DNA of 64,000 nt from assembly GCF_004402705.1 (NCBI RefSeq), contig NZ_SOFM01000006.1, positions 1 through 64,000 of the forward strand. The letters are read 5' to 3'. The translations under genes and the position numbers were made by a program. Shown here one piece after another: positions 1 through 8,362 of this stretch; position 1 is the first letter of the stretch; every line of letters starts with the position of its first letter. Below the pieces are notes generated by a model. That model had not been told where the DNA came from. It did no database searches and worked only from the letters and a program-made list of their open reading frames with translations. Source of the stretch: Cryobacterium mannosilyticum (GTDB lineage Bacteria > Actinomycetota > Actinomycetes > Actinomycetales > Microbacteriaceae).

Positions 1-193
1 ACGGTAATGAAGGGCCATGAACCATTTTCTCAGACCCCTCAAACACGCCCAGGAACGACACGCCCTGCCGGTGGGCAGCCCCATAAAGCAACAGGCTCGA
101 CGGCAGGGGCGGGCTGCGAAAAGGGGCGCGCCCGCGGCCCGGTTACCTCGCCGCGATGGCCGTTGAGGGCCTGGCCGCTCTAGGATCGGGACC
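1..193. other. Window edge and photolyase upstream region, no supported gene
   Basis: I see no supportable gene here. The first 180 bases are open in one forward frame up to a TAG at 181-183, and a reverse frame is also open at the edge, but neither shows a start, a Shine-Dalgarno sequence or a recognisable motif. Either could be the end of a neighbour cut off by the window. A -10-like TAGGAT lies at 181-186. Confidence 0.4.
181..186 (+). promoter_or_regulatory. -10 box (TAGGAT) of the photolyase gene, leaderless type
   Basis: TAGGAT matches the actinobacterial TANNNT -10 consensus and ends 7 nt before the ATG at 194, so transcription would begin at or next to the start codon. No good -35 and no Shine-Dalgarno sequence are visible. 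Confidence 0.45.
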
Positions 194-1657
194 ATGGCGG
201 TGTCGCGTTTCCTGTTTGCCGACCAGCTCGGCCCGCACTTCGACGACGGCGGTCCGCTGCTCATGGTGGAAGCGGTCGGCGTGCTCGGCCGGCATCCGTA
301 CCACCGGGCCAAGGCCCACCTGATCCTCAGCGCCCTGCGTCACCGGGTCAGGGAGCTGGGCGACCGGGTCGAGCTCCTGCACGCCGAGCACTATCGAGAC
401 GTGCTGGCGGGACGCGATCTTGAAGCCGTTGATCCCACTTCGTGGGGTGCTCGGGCACTGGTGCGCGAACTCGGCGCGCGGGTGCTGCCCAGCCGCGGCT
501 TCGTCACGAGCGAGGACGAGTTCGCGGCCTGGGCCCAGGGCCGACCCCCGTCCCGGTTGGTCATGGACCAGTTCTACCGGCATGTGCGCACCAGCACCGG
601 GCTGCTCATGCGTGGTCCCGACCCTGAGGGCGGCCGCTTCAACTTCGATCACGACAACCGCCGACCGCCGCCCAAGGGGGCGTCGGGCCTCGGCCTGCCA
701 GATCCGTACCGTCCGGTCGAGGACGACATCGACGAACAGGTTCGCGCCGACCTCGACCGGCTGGAGGCCGAGGGACGCATCCGTCTGATCGGGCAGGACG
801 GCCCCCGCCGGTTCGCGGCCACCCGAGCCGAGGCCCTGACGGCGCTCGCCGACTTCGTCGAGACCCGGCTGGGTGATTTTGGACCGTTTGAGGATGCGTC
901 GCTGTTGGGTGATGACGCGATGGCCCATTCGCGCCTGAGCGTTCCGCTCAATCTGGGGCTTCTGCATCCGCGGGAGGTGATCGATGCGGTGGTCGCCGCC
1001 TATCACGCCGGGGAAGCCCCGCTGCAGAGCGTGGAGGCCGTGGTTCGGCAGATCATGGGCTGGCGGGACTGGGTCTGGCACCTGTACTGGCATCTCGGCG
1101 AGGACTACGTGCGGCGCAGCAATCACCTCGACGCGCAGACGCCCCTGCCCAGGGAGTTCCTCGAACTCGACGGCCGCACCGTGCGGGCACGGTGCCTGAG
1201 CCACGTGCTCGACGAGGTCGGCCGCACCGGCTATGCACATCACATCCAGCGCCTGATGATCCTCGGCAATTGGGCGCTGCAGCGCGGCTATCGGCCTGCC
1301 GAACTGACCGAATGGTTCACCAACGCGTTCGTCGACGGCACGCCCTGGGTGATGCCCGCCAACGTGGTGGGGATGTCCCAGCACGCCGACGGAGGCATCG
1401 TCGCCACGAAGCCGTACGCCTCCGGTGGTGCCTACATCTCGAAGATGAGCGACTACTGCGGTTCCTGCACCTTCAACCCGAAGAAGCGGCTCGGCGAGGA
1501 TGCCTGCCCGTTCACCGCCGGATACTGGGCCTTCCTCGACCGGGTGGAGCCGCGCATCCGGGGTAATCACCGAATGCAACAGCCGCTCGCCGGCCTGCGC
1601 CGTCTCGTCGACCGGGACGCGGTCGTCGAACAGGAGCGCACGCGCACGCAGTGGTGA
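194..1657 (+). CDS. Iron-sulfur photolyase / cryptochrome-like protein (FeS-BCP, (6-4) photolyase family)
   Basis: Flavoprotein DNA repair photolyase of the bacterial FeS-BCP/CryPro group, expected to repair (6-4) UV photoproducts in the cytoplasm. The 487-residue length is typical. It has the N-terminal Rossmann half (RFLFADQLGPHF) and the helical FAD domain with GRTGYAHHIQRLMILGNWAL. Four cysteines at residues 334, 422, 425 and 438 (C...CGSC...C) match the spacing of the 4Fe-4S ligands of Agrobacterium PhrB (350, 438, 441, 454) with a constant offset of 16. It is monocistronic and converges on the PucR gene. The start is supported by the -10 box 7 nt upstream. Family confident; exact lesion inferred. 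Confidence 0.9.
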   Translation: MAVSRFLFADQLGPHFDDGGPLLMVEAVGVLGRHPYHRAKAHLILSALRHRVRELGDRVELLHAEHYRDVLAGRDLEAVDPTSWGARALVRELGARVLPSRGFVTSEDEFAAWAQGRPPSRLVMDQFYRHVRTSTGLLMRGPDPEGGRFNFDHDNRRPPPKGASGLGLPDPYRPVEDDIDEQVRADLDRLEAEGRIRLIGQDGPRRFAATRAEALTALADFVETRLGDFGPFEDASLLGDDAMAHSRLSVPLNLGLLHPREVIDAVVAAYHAGEAPLQSVEAVVRQIMGWRDWVWHLYWHLGEDYVRRSNHLDAQTPLPREFLELDGRTVRARCLSHVLDEVGRTGYAHHIQRLMILGNWALQRGYRPAELTEWFTNAFVDGTPWVMPANVVGMSQHADGGIVATKPYASGGAYISKMSDYCGSCTFNPKKRLGEDACPFTAGYWAFLDRVEPRIRGNHRMQQPLAGLRRLVDRDAVVEQERTRTQW

Positions 1658-1682
1658 CCCTGGCGCCGCGCGGTCTCGGTGC

Positions 1683-3332
1683 TCAGTCGAATTCGGCCAC
1701 GCGGAGGCTGAGCCACAGGGTGAGTGTGTCGTCGGGGTTGCCGAGGTCGACGCCGAACAACTCGCGGGCGCGGCGCAGCCGGTAACGGAGCGTGTTCTGG
1801 TGCACCGAGAGCAGGTCGGCCGTCACAGCGGAATCCCGGGAACAATCAAGGTAGGTGCGCACCGTGCGCGCGTATTCGGTGCCGGTGCCGGCATCCAGTT
1901 CACGGATGCGCCTGGCCACGGGGGAGACCAACCGGGGCGTGTCCCGGAAGACCTGGGCAAGCTCCAGCAGGGTCAGCTGGCTGCGGGCATCCCGCGCGCT
2001 CGCCACCCGGCCGCCTCCTGGTCTGCCGCCGACCAGCAGGAGCACCAGGTCGGCGTCCTGGCGCGACCGGGAGATGCCGCCGAGGGTGAGCATCGACGAT
2101 CCGACCGCGGCGCGCACCGTGATCCCGAACGCGGACCCGGACCGCGCCACCACACGCTCCGCCACCGCCTCGACCTCGGCCGGTGCTGACCCGGCCTGCC
2201 CGCCGAACAGCGCGTAGATCGTGGTGCCGATGACGACGCACTCCGAGCCAGGCTGGTGTGCCTCGCACTGGATGGCGATCAGGTCGATCAGCCGCAGCAG
2301 ACGGATCTCGTCGCCGGTCGGCGCGAGCTCGGGCTGGAAGGCGAGCACCACGAACGGCCCGGCCGGGTCGAGGCCCAGCTGGGAGGCCAGGAGACGCGAG
2401 TCGTCGCCGCCCTCGAGCAGGCGCCGCAGCAGTTCGGCGCGCTGCTGTCGGGCCAGGTCGGCCGTGCTCCGGGCTCGGAGGAGGTGCAGGGCGGCCATGT
2501 CGGCGGCGCGTTCCAGCGCGCGCTCGGCATCCGCGTCCAGGTCCCCGGCCGCGTCGACGACCCAGATCGACCCGAGCGGTTGCGCGCCGGCGCGAACGGC
2601 CACGGCGAGGCGGTCGAGGCCCGGTGTGAGCCCCGGCACCCGCACGGCGCCCGGTGCGCGGAACACCGCCGCGTACTGGGCCGCGTTCTCCGGCAGGTCC
2701 GGTACCCGTCGGCCGAGGATTCCCTCGCGCCGATCGGCGTCGATGATCTGCCCCGGCACGGTCGAGTAGGCCAGGATATGCGTCTGGAGGTCTTCGATCG
2801 CCGTGGCGCCGCCGATCATCGCGGCAATCGCGTTCGCCAGGGCGAACAGGTCGCCCACCGGTGTCGCCGAGAGGGAGTTGTCGGCCTCGCTCGCACTGGC
2901 CAGAGCGGAGTTGACCAGGGTGTCCACCTGGCGCCAGTCGAGTTCGTCGTCCACCACCAGAAGGGCCACACCCTCGGCGTCCGCCACCGCGGCGAGGGTG
3001 TCGACGGACAGGCCGAGCGACTTCACAATGACCGCGCCGAATCCCCGGCGGGCGGCGTCGCGCACGATCCGGGGTGAGTCGGCGTCGGTCGGGTGCACTC
3101 CGATACCGAGCAGGATGCCGGCATGAGGCCCGGGCGAGACGCTCAACGGATCGAACAGGGTCGGGCTGGTCAGCGGCAACCGGAGCGAGCTCGGCCGTGA
3201 GGCCAGCCGCAGTCCCGACCCGTCGAGCACCGCCAGCAGCTCGGACACACCGATGCCGCCCGCCGGGGAATCCCGTGCATCGGCCACGGCCAAGGCCGCA
3301 GTTGTGGAGTGAGGTGTCCGTGATGGTCGCAT
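1683..3332 (-). CDS. PucR family transcriptional regulator
   Basis: A 549-residue DNA-binding regulator with an N-terminal PucR-type sensing domain (SELLAVLDGSGLRLASRP, then a region with LLVVDDELDWRQVDTL), a central GGDEF-like/CdaR part and a C-terminal helix-turn-helix (DLLSVHQNTLRYRLRRARELFGV, LWLSLRVAEF). This family controls purine, amino-acid and related catabolic genes. It is divergent from the GNAT/racemase/ABC importer operon and is its likely regulator. The frame stays open upstream to 3668, but that part overlaps the divergent gene and looks non-coding. The ATG at 3332 has TACGGT (TANNNT) 7 nt upstream. A GTG at 3248, just before the first conserved residues, is the alternative. 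Confidence 0.85.
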   Translation of the reverse strand: MRPSRTPHSTTAALAVADARDSPAGGIGVSELLAVLDGSGLRLASRPSSLRLPLTSPTLFDPLSVSPGPHAGILLGIGVHPTDADSPRIVRDAARRGFGAVIVKSLGLSVDTLAAVADAEGVALLVVDDELDWRQVDTLVNSALASASEADNSLSATPVGDLFALANAIAAMIGGATAIEDLQTHILAYSTVPGQIIDADRREGILGRRVPDLPENAAQYAAVFRAPGAVRVPGLTPGLDRLAVAVRAGAQPLGSIWVVDAAGDLDADAERALERAADMAALHLLRARSTADLARQQRAELLRRLLEGGDDSRLLASQLGLDPAGPFVVLAFQPELAPTGDEIRLLRLIDLIAIQCEAHQPGSECVVIGTTIYALFGGQAGSAPAEVEAVAERVVARSGSAFGITVRAAVGSSMLTLGGISRSRQDADLVLLLVGGRPGGGRVASARDARSQLTLLELAQVFRDTPRLVSPVARRIRELDAGTGTEYARTVRTYLDCSRDSAVTADLLSVHQNTLRYRLRRARELFGVDLGNPDDTLTLWLSLRVAEFD

Positions 3333-3339
3333 ATCGATC

Positions 3340-3345
3340 ACCGTA
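3340..3345 (-). promoter_or_regulatory. -10 box (TACGGT) of the PucR gene, leaderless type
   Basis: On the reverse strand TACGGT lies 7 nt before the ATG at 3332. This supports that start and a leaderless mRNA. Confidence 0.4.
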
Positions 3346-3380
3346 GTCGCCGATTGTGCCCCGCGACAATGAAAGACCAC

Positions 3381-3386
3381 TATCTT
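3381..3386 (+). promoter_or_regulatory. Candidate -10 box (TATCTT) of the GNAT-racemase-ABC operon
   Basis: TATCTT in the PucR/GNAT divergent gap would place transcription start near 3393 and leave about 43 nt of leader before the ATG at 3436. TTGTGC at 3354-3359 is a poorly spaced -35 candidate. PucR may act here. Confidence 0.3.
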
Positions 3387-3435
3387 CATGCTGTGCGACG
3401 ACGACACGGCGGTTCCGGGTGGCCACACTGGAACA

Positions 3436-4314
3436 ATGTTGCACAGCCTCGAAGTCAGCCTCGAAGTCAGCCCCGTCGTCCGCCAGGCGCAGGACGCGGC
3501 GGCCCGTGCCGCAGTGCTCGCCGGCGTGCGGGTGGGCGACGAGTCGGAGCTGGAGCGCCTCCGCGAGGTCGAAGCACTGCTGGTCACGGTGTGGGGCACC
3601 ACGCAGCACGGCGCCCCGATCCCGACCGACCTGCTCCGGAGCATCAGCCACGCCGGCTGCAACGTCACGGTGGCCTACACCGGCGAGGGGGTCCTCTGCG
3701 GTGCCGCCGTGGCGATCGTGTCACCGGGCAACGCCGGGATGTACTCGCTCATCGCGGGAGTCCTTCCGGGCCTGGGCGACGCCGGCGTCGGGTTCGCGCT
3801 CAAACAGCACCAACGGGCCTGGGCTCTGGCCCGGGGGATCGACACGATGACCTGGACCTTCGACCCACTGGTGAGCAGGAACGCCCGGTTCAACCTCACG
3901 AAACTGGGCGCGCACGCGGAGGAGTACCTCGAGGACTTCTACGGCCCGATGGCGGACGAGATCAACGCGAACGACGAGAGCGACCGGCTCGCGGCGATCT
4001 GGCCCCTGGCGAGCCCGGAGGCGGTCGCCTGCAGCGAGGGCGCCCCCCTCGCCACGGATTTGCCGGCCTTCACCCCGGACCAGGTGCGCGCCACCGGCCC
4101 GGACGGCCACCCCAGCACGGTCCAGGCAGCCGGGTCGACCTGGTGCCGCGTGCCGACCGATATCGTCGCGCTCCGGGTCAGGGACCCCGGCGAGGCCGCC
4201 GCCTGGCGGACCGCGACCCGCACACTCTTCACCACGGCATTCGCCTCCGGGCTCGCCGCCCACGGGGTCACCCGATCCGGCTGGTACCGGCTCGCAATCA
4301 AAGGACAGCAATGA
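3436..4314 (+). CDS. GNAT-superfamily N-acyltransferase (COG3375-like)
   Basis: About 292 residues resembling the predicted GNAT acetyltransferases found next to NSAR/OSBS enolases; the core includes CGAAVAIVSPGNAGMYSLIAGVLPG and WTFDPLVSRNARFNLTKLGA. In the Geobacillus kaustophilus pathway the equivalent neighbour N-succinylates D-amino acids, and I infer a similar role here. Its stop overlaps the next ATG (ATGA), so the two are translationally coupled. An in-frame ATG at 3388 would add 16 residues of unconserved sequence and sits 1 nt after the -10 candidate, so I prefer 3436. Acyl donor and substrate are unknown. Confidence 0.75.
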   Translation: MLHSLEVSLEVSPVVRQAQDAAARAAVLAGVRVGDESELERLREVEALLVTVWGTTQHGAPIPTDLLRSISHAGCNVTVAYTGEGVLCGAAVAIVSPGNAGMYSLIAGVLPGLGDAGVGFALKQHQRAWALARGIDTMTWTFDPLVSRNARFNLTKLGAHAEEYLEDFYGPMADEINANDESDRLAAIWPLASPEAVACSEGAPLATDLPAFTPDQVRATGPDGHPSTVQAAGSTWCRVPTDIVALRVRDPGEAAAWRTATRTLFTTAFASGLAAHGVTRSGWYRLAIKGQQ

Positions 4315-5420
4315 GAATCGAAAACATCGAACTGCGTCGCGTCACCCTCCCGCTGGTGAGCCCGTTCCGCACCTCTTTCGGCACCTCGACGGAACGCGAG
4401 ACCACTCTCGTGCGGGTCAGCACCGCCGACGCGGAGGGGTGGGCGGAATGCGCCGCCGAACCTGACCCCCTCTACAGCCCCGAATTCCTCGACGGAGCCG
4501 ACCTGGTCATCCGTGACCACCTCGTGCCGCGGCTGCAGGCGCTGGGAGACGCGCTCACCGCCGAACATGTGGCCACCGCCCTCGCCCCGGTCAAGGGACA
4601 CCCGATGTCCAAGGCCGTGCTCGAGACGGCCATTCTCGACGCCCAGCTCAAGGAGACCGGGGTCTCCTTCGGCCGGTACCTCGGCGCCGTGCACGACATG
4701 GTGCCGGCCGGCGTCTCGGTGGGCATCATGGATTCGCTGGACGAACTGCTCGACGCGGTCGCCGGTTACCTCGCCGAGGGGTACCTGCGGATCAAGCTGA
4801 AGATCGAACCGGGCTGGGACCTGCTGCCCGTTCGCGCCGTGCGGGAGCGCTTCGGTGACGAGATCCTGTTGCAGGTCGACGCCAACACCGCCTACAGCCT
4901 CGCGGATGCCCGCCACCTCGCCCGTCTCGACCCGTTCGACCTGCTCCTGATGGAACAGCCGCTCAAGGAAGACGACATCCTCGGCCACGCCGCCCTCGCC
5001 AGGCTGATCAAGACCCCGATCTGCCTCGACGAATCGATCGAGTCCGCCCGGGACGCGGCGGCGGCGATCACGCTCGGCGCGTGCAGCATCATCAACGTGA
5101 AGCCGGCCCGGGTCGGCGGCTACCTCGAGGCCAGGCGCATCCACGACGTCGCGGCGGCCCACGGAGTCCCGGTCTGGTGCGGCGGCATGCTCGAAACCGG
5201 CATCGGGCGGGCCGCGAACGTCGCCCTGGCCGGCCTGCCGAACTTCGTGCTGCCGGGGGACACCTCCGCCTCCAACCGCTACTACGCCCAGGATCTCACC
5301 GCCCCGTTCGTGCTCGAGGACGGTCACCTGCGGGTGCCCACCGGGCCCGGCATCGGCGTCGACGTTCTGCCCGACGTGCTCGCCGACGTCACGACGGCCA
5401 GGACCGACATCAGGTTCTAG
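4311..5420 (+). CDS. Enolase-superfamily N-succinylamino acid racemase / o-succinylbenzoate synthase
   Basis: A 369-residue muconate-lactonizing-subgroup enolase. It has the catalytic K-x-K (RIKLKIEPG), the metal ligands in VDAN, MEQP and CLDES, and the second catalytic Lys in INVKPARVGG, all intact. The family includes true MenC (o-succinylbenzoate synthase for menaquinone) and N-acylamino-acid racemases that reuse the same site. No men genes are nearby. The overlap with a GNAT gene and the following amino-acid ABC importer favour the racemase role in turning D- into L-amino acids. The deacylase needed to finish that route is not in the window. Start fixed by the ATGA overlap. Confidence 0.85.
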   Translation: MRIENIELRRVTLPLVSPFRTSFGTSTERETTLVRVSTADAEGWAECAAEPDPLYSPEFLDGADLVIRDHLVPRLQALGDALTAEHVATALAPVKGHPMSKAVLETAILDAQLKETGVSFGRYLGAVHDMVPAGVSVGIMDSLDELLDAVAGYLAEGYLRIKLKIEPGWDLLPVRAVRERFGDEILLQVDANTAYSLADARHLARLDPFDLLLMEQPLKEDDILGHAALARLIKTPICLDESIESARDAAAAITLGACSIINVKPARVGGYLEARRIHDVAAAHGVPVWCGGMLETGIGRAANVALAGLPNFVLPGDTSASNRYYAQDLTAPFVLEDGHLRVPTGPGIGVDVLPDVLADVTTARTDIRF

Positions 5421-5517
5421 CAGGTCGGCCCGTCCGCCTCGCAGTTGCCCCGCCTCACCTCTTTTCCGCTGCATCAGTTTCGCCCTACCCCGCGCCACCC
5501 CAGTCAGGAGAGCACGA

Positions 5518-6447
5518 ATGAAGATTGACAAACGAACCGGCCGGTCCGTTCTGCTGGCAGCCTCGATCGGGGTCACCGCGGCGCTGGTGCTGGCGGCGTG
5601 CTCCGCCTCGGGTACCTCGCCGGCGCCGCAGGCGCCGTCCACTGCCGACGTCGACGCTGCCGCGGCGGCGGCGCTGCCGGCGAAGTACAAGGACGCAGGC
5701 ACCATCAAGGTCGCCTCCGACATCCCGTTCCCGCCGATGGAGATGTTCGACGACAACCAGGTGCTCACCGGGTTCGACTACGACCTCGCCCAGGCCATCG
5801 GCGCCAGACTCGGCGTGACCATGGAACTGCAGACCCAGGCCTTCGACAGCATCATCCCCTCGCTCCAGTCCGGCAAGCACGACGTGATCATGTCCGGGAT
5901 GAACGACACCCCCGAGCGCCAGAAGACGATCGACTTCGTCGACTACTTCCACGCCGGGTTCTCCATCCTCGTGCCCGCAGGGAACCCCGGCAAGATCGCC
6001 ACGGTGCTCGACCTCTGCGGCAAGGACGTCGCCGTGCAGAAGGCGACCGTGCAGGCCGAGATCCTGCGCGGCTACGACGCCGAGTGCACGGCGGCCGGCT
6101 CCGGCCCGATGAAGATCGCCGAACTCCCACTGGAGACGGACGTGCAAACGGCGGTTCGCTCAGGAAAGGCCATCGCCGATGTCGTCGATTCCGCAGTCGC
6201 CTCCTACGCTGCCCAGACCGCGGGCGGCGGGAAGCTGTTCGAAGTCGTGCGCGACCCGGCCAACCCGGCCGGCTACAACCCGGTCTACACCGGCATCGGC
6301 GTGCTCAAGAAGGATTCCGGGCTGAGCCAGGCCCTGCTGCTCGCGCTGCAGGCTGTCGTGGCCGACGGCTCCTATGCGGAGATCCTGAAGAAGTACGACA
6401 TGGGCGACTACGCCGTCGACGCTGCCGGCCTCAACCTCGGGTCGTGA
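5518..6447 (+). CDS. Polar amino-acid ABC transporter, substrate-binding lipoprotein
   Basis: A 309-residue periplasmic-binding-protein family 3 lipoprotein. The signal peptide ends in a lipobox (LVLAACS, Cys about residue 24), followed by a Ser/Ala/Pro-rich tether and the SBP_bac_3 fold: IKVASDIPFPPMEMFDDNQVLTGFDYDLAQAIG near the start, with DVIMSGMNDTPERQKTIDFVDY and the second lobe after it. It would capture amino acids outside the membrane for the permease and ATPase that follow. GGAGAG lies 8 nt before the ATG. Ligand unknown; the context suggests D- or N-acyl-amino acids. Confidence 0.9.
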   Translation: MKIDKRTGRSVLLAASIGVTAALVLAACSASGTSPAPQAPSTADVDAAAAAALPAKYKDAGTIKVASDIPFPPMEMFDDNQVLTGFDYDLAQAIGARLGVTMELQTQAFDSIIPSLQSGKHDVIMSGMNDTPERQKTIDFVDYFHAGFSILVPAGNPGKIATVLDLCGKDVAVQKATVQAEILRGYDAECTAAGSGPMKIAELPLETDVQTAVRSGKAIADVVDSAVASYAAQTAGGGKLFEVVRDPANPAGYNPVYTGIGVLKKDSGLSQALLLALQAVVADGSYAEILKKYDMGDYAVDAAGLNLGS

Positions 6448-6451
6448 CCGG

Positions 6452-7435
6452 ATGACGCAGGCAACCCTGACCGGGCCGGGCCGTGCCCCCGCCGGCCCGG
6501 CGGTCGAGATCGACCCGGATGACATCGTCGCCGTGCCGCTCGGGCATCCGTGGCGCTGGATCCTCGCCGTCTTCCTGCTGATCGGATTCGTGAGCCTCGG
6601 CATCTCGCTCTGGCAGAACGAGAACATCGACCACCCCACGATCACCGAATTCATCTTCAACCCCCGGATCCTCAGTGGCGTCGTGCTCACCATCATGCTC
6701 ACGGTCGTCGCCATGCTGGTGTCCTCCGTGCTGGGGGTGCTGCTCGCCGTGATGCGGCTCTCGAACAACCCGGTGATGAACACCCTGGCCTGGCTCTACG
6801 TCTGGGCGTTCCGTGGCACCCCCCTGCTGATCCAGATCGTGTTCTGGGGCTATCTCGGGCTGCTCTACTCCCAGATCTCGATGGGCATCCCGTTCACCGA
6901 TTTCACGATCTTCTCCGTCGACACGAACACGCTGATCCCGGCCCTCACCGCCGGGCTCCTCGCCCTCACCCTCAACCAGGCCGCCTACTCGGCGGAGATC
7001 GTGCGCTCCGGCATGCTCTCCGTCGACGAGGGCCAGTACGAGGCCGCCTACTCAGTCGGGATGAGCCCGGTCTTCACCCTGTTCAAGGTGGTCCTGCCCC
7101 AGGCGATGCGGGTGATCATCCCGCCGATGGGCAACGAGACGATCTCGATGCTCAAGAACACCTCCCTGCTGTCGGTCATCGCCGTGCTCGAGCTCTACAC
7201 GGTCGCCACCCAGATCTCCTCCCAGAATCTGCGCCAGGTCGAGCTGCTCCTCGTCGTGAGCTGCTGGTATCTCTTCCTCACCTCTGTGCTGTCGATCCCG
7301 CAGTACTACCTCGAGCGCTACTACGGCCGAGGCAAGGCCAGGAGCCTCCCGCCGACCCCGTTCCAACGACTCCGCGCCGCTCTCCGGCGCACCCCGATCA
7401 ACACTCACCGCACCGACAGTCAGGACGCCTCATGA
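6452..7435 (+). CDS. Polar amino-acid ABC transporter, permease
   Basis: A 327-residue inner-membrane permease of the HisM/GlnP type. After a soluble N-terminal tail there is a first TM segment near residues 30-50, then the BPD_transp_1 domain with LYVWAFRGTPLLIQIVFWGYLG and the EAA-type coupling loop (DEGQYEAAYSVGMSPVFTLFKVVLPQAMRVIIPP). It starts 4 nt after the binding-protein stop, and its own stop overlaps the next ATG. Only one permease is present, so it probably works as a homodimer. Confidence 0.92.
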   Translation: MTQATLTGPGRAPAGPAVEIDPDDIVAVPLGHPWRWILAVFLLIGFVSLGISLWQNENIDHPTITEFIFNPRILSGVVLTIMLTVVAMLVSSVLGVLLAVMRLSNNPVMNTLAWLYVWAFRGTPLLIQIVFWGYLGLLYSQISMGIPFTDFTIFSVDTNTLIPALTAGLLALTLNQAAYSAEIVRSGMLSVDEGQYEAAYSVGMSPVFTLFKVVLPQAMRVIIPPMGNETISMLKNTSLLSVIAVLELYTVATQISSQNLRQVELLLVVSCWYLFLTSVLSIPQYYLERYYGRGKARSLPPTPFQRLRAALRRTPINTHRTDSQDAS

Positions 7436-8283
7436 CCGGAGCAGACCCAGGCACGTCCGTGGCGACCTCGCGAGCGACAACCGCGAGTCTCGCCTCCGAG
7501 CCGGATGCCCACGGGGTTGCGGTCGCACCGCTGCTCAGTGCCCTCAAAGTGCGCAAAAGCTACGGCGGAGTGGAGGTGCTGAAGGGAATCTCGCTCGCCG
7601 TGAACCCGGGGCAGGTCATGTGCCTCCTCGGGCCGTCGGGTTCGGGGAAGTCCACGTTCCTGCGCTGCATCAACCACCTCGAGCGCATCGACGGCGGCCG
7701 GATCTCGGTCGGCGGTGAACTCGTCGGCTACGCCCAGCGCAAAGACCGCATCTTCGAGATGAACCCTCGCGAGGTTGCCAGGCAGCGTCGAGGGATCGGC
7801 ATGGTCTTCCAGCGCTTCAACCTCTTCCCGCACATGACCGCGCTCGAGAACATCACAGCCGCACCGATCGGGGTGCGCCGGATCTCCAAACAGAACGCGA
7901 AGGACCGCGGCCTCGAACTTCTCGACCGCGTGGGCCTGGCCAGCCTGGCCCAGTCGTATCCGGCCCAGCTTTCCGGTGGGCAGCAGCAGCGCGTCGCGAT
8001 CGCCCGCGCGCTGGCCATGGATCCCCAGCTGCTCCTCTTCGACGAGCCGACCAGCGCCCTGGATCCCGAACTCGTCGGCGACGTGCTGGATGTGATGCGC
8101 ACCCTCGCCGCGGACGGAATGACCATGGTCGTCGTGACCCACGAAATCGGCTTCGCCAGGGGCGCTGCCGACGTTGTGGTCTTCATGGACGGCGGGGTCG
8201 TCGTCGAGTCCGGGCCGCCGGCCGAGGTGCTCGACAACCCGCAGAGTCCACGCACCCGGGCATTCCTGGACAGTGTGATCTAG
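7432..8283 (+). CDS. Polar amino-acid ABC transporter, ATP-binding protein
   Basis: A 283-residue ATPase of the GlnQ/HisP type with all motifs: Walker A GPSGSGKST, Q-loop VFQRFNLFPHMTALEN, signature LSGGQQQRVAIARAL, Walker B LLLFDEPTSALDPELV, and the switch His in VVVTHEIGFA. About 30 extra N-terminal residues precede the conserved start (LSALKVRKSYGGVEVLKGI). The ATG overlaps the permease stop (ATGA). It is the last gene of the PucR-associated operon. Confidence 0.93.
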   Translation: MTGADPGTSVATSRATTASLASEPDAHGVAVAPLLSALKVRKSYGGVEVLKGISLAVNPGQVMCLLGPSGSGKSTFLRCINHLERIDGGRISVGGELVGYAQRKDRIFEMNPREVARQRRGIGMVFQRFNLFPHMTALENITAAPIGVRRISKQNAKDRGLELLDRVGLASLAQSYPAQLSGGQQQRVAIARALAMDPQLLLFDEPTSALDPELVGDVLDVMRTLAADGMTMVVVTHEIGFARGAADVVVFMDGGVVVESGPPAEVLDNPQSPRTRAFLDSVI

Positions 8284-8362
8284 AAAGGGTCGACCTCGAA
8301 CCGTCGCCGGAGTACGGTGACAACTGGGTGCGGGCTCACCGCGGCCAGAAGACGGAGTCGTC

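Noticed and set aside
1..183. Forward frame open from the window edge to TAG at 181
   Set aside because: No start, no family motif, and composition is typical of chance open frames in GC-rich DNA. It cannot be excluded as the tail of a neighbouring gene.
143..1579. 478-residue reverse open frame across the photolyase gene
   Set aside because: Antisense shadow produced by high GC; composition is His/Gly/Arg-rich and the forward frame carries all photolyase motifs.
3333..3668. N-terminal extension of the PucR regulator to 661 residues
   Set aside because: It would overlap the divergent promoter and GNAT gene; the extra sequence is Ser/Arg-rich, and the -10 box supports the start at 3332.
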